Positions 55,788 through 64,000 of a stretch of 64,000 nucleotides of DNA are shown piece by piece. The DNA lies in NCBI GenBank assembly GCA_023374025.1, contig SIJG01000021.1, positions 1,695,523 through 1,759,522 of the forward strand, in the 5' to 3' direction. Numbering within the stretch: position 1 is the first letter of the stretch; each line of letters begins with the position of its first letter. Both the position numbers and the translations under genes were made by a program. The stretch is from Heterodera schachtii (taxonomy: Eukaryota > Nematoda > Chromadorea > Rhabditida > Heteroderidae). Under the pieces are notes generated by a model that saw only the letters and a program-made list of their open reading frames with translations, did not search any database and had not been told where the DNA came from.

Positions 55788-56171
55788 TGATTGAAACGGA
55801 TTAAGGTGACAAAGAAAAGGCCAACAACTATCACAAAGAGTTCCAAGCTTTTCGTGAGGATGTCCATGAGTTGTTCTACGAGGACGGCGGATGGTTCGAC
55901 TTCAACCTGAACGACCAAAAACGGAACAAACGATTCTACGGAAGCATTGTGGTGCCACTGTTCACGAGATGCTATCGCACGGCCGACGTGGAGGAGACGG
56001 AAAAAATGTTAACCAAATTGGAACATTTCAACAATACCAATCTAATATTGAGCCACAAATTTGGGGTGGCGACGAGGTAAATGAAAGTGGCAAATTTCAC
56101 TCCATAAAAAAGAATTGTTTCAGCGCAATTGCTTCGGGCAGCAGTGGGACTTCCCCAATATTTGGCCGATA

Positions 56172-57099
56172 AAGGCTGTGCGATTTGGCCTCGATTTTGG
56201 GTTTTGACACAAAAAACGAGTTGGTGTAATAAAAACGAGTTGGGTCAAAAACGAGATGAGTGTCGTCCCATAATTTCACCAGCAGCAGCATTCCAATACT
56301 TTGATGGGTGGATGGTTATTTTCTTGGAGCCTTATTTTTTAACTATTTTTTATTTTTGGCACTTACAATATACAGCTCAGTGACCTAGCTAAAAAACGGG
56401 ACAGAGAAGGAATAAATTTCACGAGAATCCCATCCACGCCTTCCTCCTACTCCTTTCCCAGCTGCGACCCACTTGAAATTGGATAAAATTCAAAATCTTA
56501 TGGTTTAATCGGAAAGATGAGACATTGCTAAAATCAACGATGGCTGGTTGGCGGTAACGAAAGTCAACGCCGCTAAAAATGTGTTAATTTATATGTATTT
56601 GCTTGTTTAGACAAAGATTTGGTAAAATCCCCGTTTTTAGAAAGGTTTCGGCTGATCCCTTCCCTAACTTAAGCAGGATTTTTAAAATTTATAACATACC
56701 TAGTTCTTTAATCAATTTGACCAATTTAAATAAACAAATGCGATTTCATTTTAATTTTTTTAATGCATATTTTATTCAAATATTTTGTTTAATGGTAATT
56801 CTGTCATGAAGATTTAAGCAAATAGCGGAATCAAATTCTAGAAAACTCGAAATTCTCAACAAAATCAAATTTAATGACTAATCATAAAAAATTGGATTAT
56901 AAACTTTTTCCAGTTTATGACTAACAGACAATTGACTAAATTTTGTTGATTTCAAGAAAAAAAAACCGAGATTGAGATTTTCATAAATTTTCATGACAGG
57001 CACAGTCTGTTTAAAAATGAATTAATATTAGGTATAAGGAAAAAAATGGTTGATTGGGTTATTGTGTCGGTAAAATTAGGACTTTTGTTCTCTCCTCAT
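56172..57099. other. Non-coding region after the trehalase pseudogene
   Basis: AT-rich; nothing convincing. The sequence to about 56400 may include trehalase remnants too diverged to place. Confidence 0.4.
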
Positions 57100-57300
57100 T
57101 CGATTGTCAGCCCATCACCACATGACGGCATATGCCCAAAACACAACTGTATGCATGGAAAAATAAGTATTTAAATAGGTAAAAAAATAAAATGTGATAA
57201 ATGATTCATACAACAGCCAAAGATGTAATTGGCGTTGAAAATGAGGTAAAGCGCCGAGCTTTCAATGACTTCGCCCTTTGCCTGTGCCTATAAATTTTGA
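57100..57300 (-). CDS. Possible last exons of the 61.2-kb secreted gene
   Basis: After an acceptor TTTATAG at about 57292 the minus strand reads AQAKGEVIESSALYLIFNAN, which could continue YKV from exon 5 if a GC donor (GTG|GCAAAT) is used. A further short exon after TGCATACAG at about 57166 reads LCFGHMPSCGDGLTIE and stops. The lectin-like fold would be short and incomplete. Low confidence. Confidence 0.3.
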
Positions 57301-57705
57301 ACGGAACAATTTAATTCTGTTAATGAACCTTTGAGTGATGTGAGTTCATAACTCTTATATTATTAAAAATTGAAATTATATTTTAGTACAGATTTTTTAT
57401 GGCGGGAGGCTTTGTGAATAATCAATCCTATATATTTGTATTTTTTTAAAGATTATTTTGAAATCGAAATTCGAATAATTATTTTTCTCGAAGATTTGAA
57501 TTTTTAGGAAAATCCTCAAAATTTATCCTTATATTTCATATGAATTTTTGATTTGGTTTTCGGAAGATGCGGAGCCTATCAGCAAAGCCAACCCATGGTC
57601 CCCCAATTTCCCCTAATTTAAAATTTAAATGAATGGTACCTCAATGGTTTTGAAAAATTTGGATGACACCTGTGCAAAGTAAAATCTTAATTAATTTTTA
57701 TAATT

Positions 57706-60700
57706 TGCCACTTTGTATGCATGCGAAGCGCAGAATGTTTCAGCCTCGTTGAAGTCATTCACAAGTTTCTTGGACATCACGACTTGGTAATAATCTTGGC
57801 ATTCTTCAGATGACAGGATTAATTTCTTTAAATTATTTTTTCCTTTTAAACAATGTAAAGGAAAGAATACCGTCGGACGCGGAGCCTAAAATAGATAAAC
57901 TTTCCTTAAAATTGTCCGGCGGTGCCGATAGGCATCGCCAGGAAAATTTTTTTGGGATTTTGAATGAAATTTGATAAGGAAATTTGTTCAATTAAGTTTT
58001 TTCCCATTCGCCGGCGACCTCCCCCCACCTCTTTTACACCCCCCCCCCAAATTCAAAAAATTTTATTAATACAAAAGTTCAAGCCAAAAAACTGGAAAAA
58101 TTGTCATAACTTTTGAAAAACATGATAAAATTTTTTTTAATTTGGCAAGCTAATAGCGCAATTCAAGGGCTATCGTTTGATACCAAGATTGTGAAACCTG
58201 ATTGGGTCTGAGAAAAGTTATGAGTTGATTGAATCAAAATTTTGGCAAATTTTGCACTTTTCGTCGGTCGCCAAATTTGCACTTTTCGTCGGTCGACCCA
58301 CCACGGTGTGGGTCGACCCCCCCCCCCTTCCCATTTATGACCACAAATCCACAAAAACCGTTACTTTTTCCGTTTTGTTCCTAAACTAAAAATTTTGACA
58401 AAAATATACAAAGAATGGACAAAAAGCAGTTCAATACATGTCGTTATTAAGGACATCAAAAACTACAATTTGAACCAAAATTTGATCAAATGTGCGCGCA
58501 ATTTCAGTAATCAAATTTACGTGTATTGCCCTAAAACCATATAATAATTTTTTAAGACTTACCCAAGTCCAGCAGGCAAGAGTGTAGTTTTCGCGGCAAC
58601 ATTCGGACTCCTTGTAACCCTCGGCCCAGATACAGTAGTTGACGCAAGACAATGTTTCCAAGCAACCCGGTGAAGACTTGTCTTTTTTACATTTCAGTTT
58701 TTCGGCACAAGCTTCGGTGTCGTAGTGTTCACGGAGCATCTTCAAATATTATAAAGTATTTAAATGGTAAATGAAAGATTATTTATTATTTATACTTGCG
58801 GGAGTTTGAACAGCGCCGGGTCCTGTGAAATGCAAAAATATATTTATATTTACTTTTTCAACAAAATTAATATTTGTCAAGAAAAAATCGGGATTCTTGA
58901 TGGGGAAAAGCTAGGAATTAGTGACGAAAGAAAAACCGGGATTCGTGTACTAGATAAATGTCGGATTTGGGACGGGGAAAGATCGGAATTCGTCACGTCA
59001 GAGAGCGTCCCTGTCTTGGTAAAAACCTAGTTCTTACTAGGCAGATGCGTACTATGCAACAAACACAAATTTTATTGCATTGCAATATTAATAATTCAAA
59101 CCATACAACAATCCTAATGTGTGCTAATTGTTTAAGTATTTAGTTTCTTTGTTGGACAATACGAATTGGGAAGCTTAAAACGAAACTCCTTTGTCCCCCT
59201 GCTTTTGAGGTCAAATCATTTTTAAAATTAAAAGGTACCTTCCCACAACAAAGGCAAGAGCCGTCGTCGCAGCACATTCCCAAGATTTTATCCTCCGCTC
59301 GGCTGAATCCGCACATGCACATGGAGGTCACATCGGCGCACTCTTCTTTGGCCTTCATGTACTCGACGAGATCACTCTGCAATTGATTTAGGGTTCATTT
59401 TAACAGTTAGGTATGTCCAGCAGGGCCACTGATGAGAGAGAAATTTCAAACGCACATTTTGCAGACAAAAAGTACGGTAGTTTTGGAAAAAAAATAAAAT
59501 AAAACACTATCACTTGAACATACTGTTTTAACCAAACTTTACCGTTCGGGCTCGGTCCCACTCAACGATCGACTCCTTAATTTTAAAAATTATTAAAAAT
59601 TATCATGTAAAGAAATGAGCAACTTTTACCACCATTTTGATCAGAACCGTATGTTATAAAGACTTTCTTAATTTTTTTGATTAAAATTCGCATGAATTTA
59701 ATGCATCATACATAATTTTTATTTTTGGTATCATTCGGTGCCCTAACTGGGTAATCAAATTTCCAAAATTCAAAAAGTGGCAATTTTTAAATTAAACAAT
59801 TTTTCGGAAATTTTACTGGCAAAAATGGTACCACACATTTTTCGGGGGGAGGGGGTCGATCCATCCCCGTCCCAGCCCCTCCTTCGTTCTTAACCTTCCC
59901 CTCCCCTCCTAAAAAAATCCACCTTGCTGATATTATAATTACCGATTCACAACAACGGAATTCAAATCCTTTTCCGCAGCAACCACCTCCAACCCATGCC
60001 TGCCGTTTGATGCATGCGCCCCAGCCGCAGGGGCATTTCGATTCCTCATATTGGCATCGTTGCTGGAAACCAAGTTCGGCCGGGAGCGGCTTTAGATTAA
60101 AAAAAAACATGAAAACATTTATTCAACATGAAAAGTCTTTCAAACAGTGGTCGGAGTGGTGGTCGTAGTCTAAAAAAGTATGCGTATTATGCTTTATTTC
60201 GAATACAAAATGCCTCCCGCCTGTGCATGGGCTGCCGCCCTCCCCTCCTCCCCGGTGGGATCAATGGTATATCTAACTCCTTTCATAGCTAGCTATCCGA
60301 ATTGAATGAATTTGAATCATTCGATAGCCTGGTGTGTGTGTGTTTCTATTGGTCTGTAAAATTTCAAAAAATTTAGTAAATTCATTAAAGAAGTAATGCC
60401 AAAAAGGCCCATAAAATCTTTTTTCTTAATTTTTGTCATATAGCTTTTTTGAAACTTAACGAAATCTGATAGGCAAGAACAGAACATTTAGGGCTATCGA
60501 AAAATATCGTATTTTTTAGTTCGGCCAACTATTAAAAGAGTTATACTTCAAAAACTGGCCCGTATTTGTCCGACTCCTCCCCCCTTTAGTTTATGTATAC
60601 CCACTCCCCTTTTTGAGAGTGCATATTTATTTTCGACTTTTATTATAATTTGAACCCAGAGTCTGGAAACATCCGTGATCAACGACCCCAAAACTCCCGA

Positions 60701-61257
60701 ACTATTTTACCAAAATTTTTTAAATCAAAAATTTTGTCAAAAAGCGGCCGGGTCCACTATTACAAACATGTCCCGAGATTTGGCCTTTGTACAAAATCGG
60801 GTTCAAAATTAAGTTTTTTTCAATCCGATTTTGGACATAGGCCCAAATGTCGGGGCTCCATTACAAATTATTATCAACGGCGTCAATCTGAAATGCGGAG
60901 CTTTAACACTAAAATTGAAAAATAAAATATTTTCCTCTCAAAAAGAAAATTCAATTCAACTCATAACCCATATCCATTACTTACACTTACCGTATAGCAA
61001 CACACATAAGCAAAGTCGTCCATACAGCAATAATCGGCTGCTGTGCCTGTACGGTTGACGCAAACACCATAACCACATGGTTTGCAGCCGAGGCCCGCAC
61101 GGCACGCCATTCTGGTACTTAATTCCGCGCCTTCAATAGCTAATCCGGCAACCATGTCGATGCCTTCTTTTATGTCTTTCAGCAAGGACAGAAATGCATG
61201 TGCGCCGCAACAAAAGCACAGCAAAACGACCAAAAGGCGAAAAACAGGCGGCAGCAT
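57706..61257 (-). CDS. Secreted protein with four CC...CC cysteine modules and a C-type-lectin-like segment
   Basis: Exon 1 (60991-61257) has ATG and a leader (MLPPVFRLLVVLLCFCCGAHA), then module 1: MACRAGLGCKPCGYGVCVN...YCCMDDFAYVCC. Exon 2 (59943-60062): RCQYEESKCPCGWGACIK...GCCGKGFEFRCC. Exon 3 (59239-59376): ECADVTSMCMCGF...MCCDDGSCLCC. Exon 4 (58563-58739): ACAEKLKCKKDK...NYCIWAEGY...ECCRENYTLACW. All introns are phase 0, one module per exon, which favours exon duplication. Exon 5 (about 57706-57825) reads SSEECQDYYQVVMSKKLVND and FNEAETFCASHAYKVA, like the start of a C-type lectin domain; it also joins in phase 0. Further possible exons at 57640-57669, about 57215-57291 (AQAKGEVIESSALYL) and 57116-57165 are uncertain. 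The cysteine module is not one I recognise. Confidence 0.65.
57880..58330. repeat. Degraded element with the shared hairpin
   Basis: Hairpin copy at 57916-57941 (CCGGCGGTGCCGATAGGCAT...), followed by C-rich tracts (58019-58050, 58314-58330) and a GTCGGTCG... repeat (58262-58300). It lies in the intron between exons 4 and 5 of the secreted gene. No intact ends. Confidence 0.5.
60200..60900. repeat. Repeat-derived segment in intron 1 of the secreted gene
   Basis: 60310-60560 carries the dispersed core AATCATTCGATAGCCTGG with GTAAAATTTCAAAAAATTTA. 60655-60890 (CATCCGTGATCAACGACCCC) is related to 42655-42800. Open frames here are by-products. Confidence 0.5.
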
Positions 61258-61390
61258 CTGCTTGAACGAGTTGTCAAAAAAATACAAAAAACAAAAAAAT
61301 TGGCAGTTTTATTTTGGTTTTTTTGTTTTGTTTTTGGCTTGCCGCTTTATTCCACGGATACCGTAAGTGCTTACCATTCCGGTTGGTTGA

Positions 61391-62060
61391 GCAATACGGT
61401 GGATGGGATGGGATGAATGGGAGAGTCAAATTGGTAGAACAAAGGTAGAAGCAGTTGGACGGGACGGATTACGGTAGATTGAACGAAAACGGAATGTCAC
61501 CAATATTGTCTGAAATTTGTGCAAAAATTTTAAATCTTATTTGTTAGCAATCAATGGACTCAATCAGTTTTGTCGGGAGGGAGGAACAGCGGTGGAAAAT
61601 GAACTTCTGCCAAATGAATGAAGAATGAGTGGCTTTTGCTGGGCTTTCATTGCCTATTTATGGACAGGCAAAAAAGGGGCGGAAAAAATGGGAAAAGCAG
61701 CGAAAATTGGACAAATCATCACACATTTACACTCCCCTAGCACAATTTTTATCCGATCACTGGGAAAAGCGTTGGCAAATTGAGCAAAAGCGATGAAAAA
61801 ATGGAAAAAAGCGAAAATGGGAAGCCGAATCATCACCAAAACGGCCGATGGAATGCCACTTCCGGTGGATGGGAATGGACAAATCGTACAATTTTTGAGT
61901 TTTTTGCCCCCATCCGATCACAATTTACTGAGAAAAGTGTTGGCAAATAAATGGACGGATGATTTTAGCATTAAAAATAATAAAAATAATTTTATTAAAT
62001 TAAAACATAAAAATGGTAAAAAATGAACAGCAGAAATATAAATCTTTCTTGAACCTAAAA
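61391..62060. repeat. Upstream duplication, copy B
   Basis: Nearly identical to 51061-51720 and placed upstream of the start codon at 61257, as copy A is upstream of 50628. It contains ATGCCA at 61853-61858. Confidence 0.8.
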
Positions 62061-63300
62061 TTCAGAAAGGGATAATTAATTTGCAATTAACTCAAATTAG
62101 AACTAATTTTTATTGGAATTAAGAGGGCAAAACTTTTAATGGAATTCTTATAAATATTTTAAAATTCAACGCCAGCGTTTTGCTTCAATTAAATTGGTTT
62201 TTTTCCATTTTTTACATACATCCGTGATTATTATTAAGATTTAGAGATAAAAAAATTAATTCATATCGAAATCAGTTTCGGGCTTTTTTCGTTCCATCCA
62301 AAATGACGTTAAAAAATTAAAGAAATATTAGTAACTAATTGACAAATAAAAAAATATTTTTAAATCTATTTATTCATTTATTTATAAGTTGCAAAAAAAA
62401 ACATTGTTAACTTGAAATAAAATTCTAATATTATCAAGAAATCCAGGTCTCGCCTAACTTCCATGATAGGCTATTTTTAAAACAAAATTGTATGGAATTA
62501 AGTTTTGAAGTGCAGTGCATAAGAACATCGTCCTGAATTTTGTCAATTCTGTTTTTAACACGGGTTCAAAAATAGGAAAAAACTCGTGAAATTCAAGGAC
62601 ACCTAAAATTTGGTGAATGCAATGAAAATGATTTAATTATTATTCAAACAGTTTGTATTTTTGCTTGAATGCATTTATTTCCAATATTTTTTTGTTTCTG
62701 CTGTCATTTTCCTCATTTCACCTCATGTGGACTTTTTTGGCGCGCTTTTTCCAAATAACTTTTTGAGAAAGGGAGTCCGGCGGATATTATTATGGCGTTA
62801 GTCAAAAATCATTAAATGAAAATTTTTTTTATATAAATTGCCAAAAAAACAACAAAAAATTTTTCTTTATATCATTCGATAGCACTAAATTGTTTTTCTA
62901 TTACCTTGCAAATTTCCAAAAAAATTTTTTAAGTTTCAAGAAAGTAATAGTTAACACATAGAGCTATTGAATTATATCAAGCTATTAAAATTTGGTTAAT
63001 TTTGAACGAAGTTATGAATAATTTTATCTCAAAAATTTTTCTTTGATGTCAAGCGCAACCGAGAATTTTGAAGTAATTTTTTAACAGATTTTGTACATGA
63101 TCAAATTTGAATGCTTTTTTAGCCCAGATTTAAAAAATTAGGTGAAGAGAGTTCGGTGCCGCCTATAGGCGTCGCTGGAAAAAAAATGGATTTTTTGTGC
63201 GATTTATTAATTAGTTTTGCACCAAATAATGCCATAAAGAACGTCTTTGCCATTCAAAGACGAATGCAGGCCTTGGGTTATTGTAGGTTACCGTAACTTT
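62061..63300. other. AT-rich non-coding stretch
   Basis: No gene. A diverged copy of the shared hairpin (GGTGCCGCCTATAGGCGTCG) is at 63157-63176 and the dispersed core TATCATTCGATAGCACT at about 62869. Confidence 0.45.
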
Positions 63301-63524
63301 AAAAGTTTAAGGAAAATTGAACAGTAAAAAAAGATATGCCAAAATATGCTCCGATCAATTACTATTCACATATCAAATAATCTGTTACAATCTCTTTATC
63401 CTATCTCATTTTCAACAAATCCAATCAATTTTGCCATATCCCATTTTTTCAAATTCAACATGTTCATTCAAAAATTTTCTAATTGTTTTTTTAATATTTT
63501 CCGAAAATCAATCATTCATCATCA

Positions 63525-63665
63525 CAATTTTTGTCCGATCGCTGGGAAAAGCGTTGGCAAATTGAGCAAAAGCGACGAAAAAAGGGAAAAAGCGAAAATG
63601 GGAAGCCGAATCATCACCAAAACAGTCGATGGAATGCCATTTCCGGTGGATGGAAATAAACAAAA
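63525..63665. repeat. Partial copy C of the upstream duplication
   Basis: About 140 bp (CCGATCGCTGGGAAAAGCGT ... GGAATGCCATTTCCGGTGG) match 51420-51545 and 61750-61875, then similarity ends. It retains ATGCCA at 63634-63639. No cysteine-rich exon was found beside it within the window. Confidence 0.75.
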
Positions 63666-64000
63666 TGGAGATTTATTATTTTTTGATTTAATTTCGTAGA
63701 AATATTTATTTTTTATACATTTGGAATTCATTTCTATCGTTTGATTTCGGTATAAAAAATAAACAAAAATAAAACATTTTTAATTTTATAGCTGATCATT
63801 TTGAACAAATTAAATAATCAGTGCCAGCACATCTCGTCCTTTTGCCGCCTCGTCCCTTACCGTACTCTTCCTCCGGTCCAGTGCCGAAACGGTAATTCAT
63901 TTTTTGTAAAGCGACTAATCCCCTTAATTACATAATTACAACAAAAAAAAATAGCGAATATTCTTCTATAGTATACAGCAAACCTCCCTTTCAAGGTGAG
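63666..64000. other. Right end of the window
   Basis: AT-rich with a GC-richer piece at 63823-63890 (CAGCACATCTCGTCCTTTTG, GTACTCTTCCTCCGGTCC) that might be part of an exon continuing beyond the window; too short to call. Confidence 0.25.

Larger units (their letters stand above)
52614..56171 (+). pseudogene. Trehalase (GH37) pseudogene
   Basis: Remnants of a trehalase, which hydrolyses trehalose to glucose: 52614-52690 (IADPELKTFANQLHELWKKL), 53058-53157 plus 53957-53990 (YAEMVNKFGFVPNGGRIYYN, then RSQPPFLTL), 54201-54272 (MVNDYFAETGDTEYLKTILP), 54350-54439 and 54489-54612 (ELNFWRTRQSV; VPRPESFCQDVDLV; SAAESGWDFS, the conserved ESGWDFS box), about 55815-56070 (KANNYHKEFQAF, FYEDGGWFDFNLNDQKRNKR, GSIVVPLFTRCY) and 56121-56171 (GQQWDFPNIWPI, the second family signature). 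The signature PGGRFxExYxWDxY region is missing, the SSRWF...VDLNA segment is missing, the first exon runs into a TGA at 52751, and an exon is split by a transposon at 53158. The many surviving clean exon-intron borders show recent loss. Confidence 0.9.

Noticed and set aside
57706..57825. Complete C-type lectin domain
   Set aside because: Only the first part of the fold can be read; the WIGL and second-cysteine parts were not found, so it is described as lectin-like only.

Overview
The window looks like nuclear DNA of a plant-parasitic cyst-type nematode (Globodera/Heterodera-like). This is inference, from AT-rich sequence, small genes split by short introns, several GC-AG introns, many small secreted cysteine-rich proteins, and a BTB-BACK-MATH family. 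There is no rRNA, no bacterial operon structure and no CRISPR array. Exon boundaries were read by eye from splice sites and phase, so they are approximate and unsupported by transcripts.

Layout, left to right: (1) 1-5.5 kb: a hAT-like transposon end, a partial minus-strand exon, and a ten-exon gene for an unrecognised secreted protein (830-4214). (2) 5.5-7.9 kb: an apparently full-length BTB-BACK-MATH-MATH gene, with damaged paralogues at 21.7-23.7 kb and 24.9-27.7 kb and a MATH fragment at 30.4-30.8 kb. (3) 10.4-11.3 kb: a two-exon secreted protein made of two related four-cysteine modules. (4) 13.9-15 kb: the 3' part of an unrecognised gene. (5) 15.2-21.2 kb: mostly repeats, with a 1.2-kb hAT-like element inside an older fold-back repeat. 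(6) 28.1-37.2 kb: a caspase gene (29465-34142, minus strand) flanked by two inverted arrays of a 247-bp satellite; every examined unit but one carries a perfect heat-shock-element motif. (7) 37.6-46.5 kb: transposable elements, fold-backs, decaying gene pieces and a tRNA-like sequence. (8) 47-48 kb: a secreted lysine-rich protein with a C-terminal helix-turn-helix, plus decayed copies of that motif. (9) 50-51.7 kb and 57.1-62 kb: two loci for secreted proteins with a repeated CC...CC module, sharing a nearly identical upstream region of about 650 bp. (10) 52.6-56.2 kb: a trehalase pseudogene broken by nested hAT-like elements.

The most striking patterns are three. First, a set of non-autonomous hAT-like elements: six have perfect 8-bp target duplications, and several share an internal GC-rich hairpin. 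Second, a caspase in which the QACRG box reads SCCSG, encoded on a 25-nt microexon, with heat-shock-element satellite repeats starting about 120 bp upstream of the start codon. Third, several candidate secreted effector genes of unrecognised families. The genes do not form one pathway; the region looks like an accessory, transposon-rich compartment.
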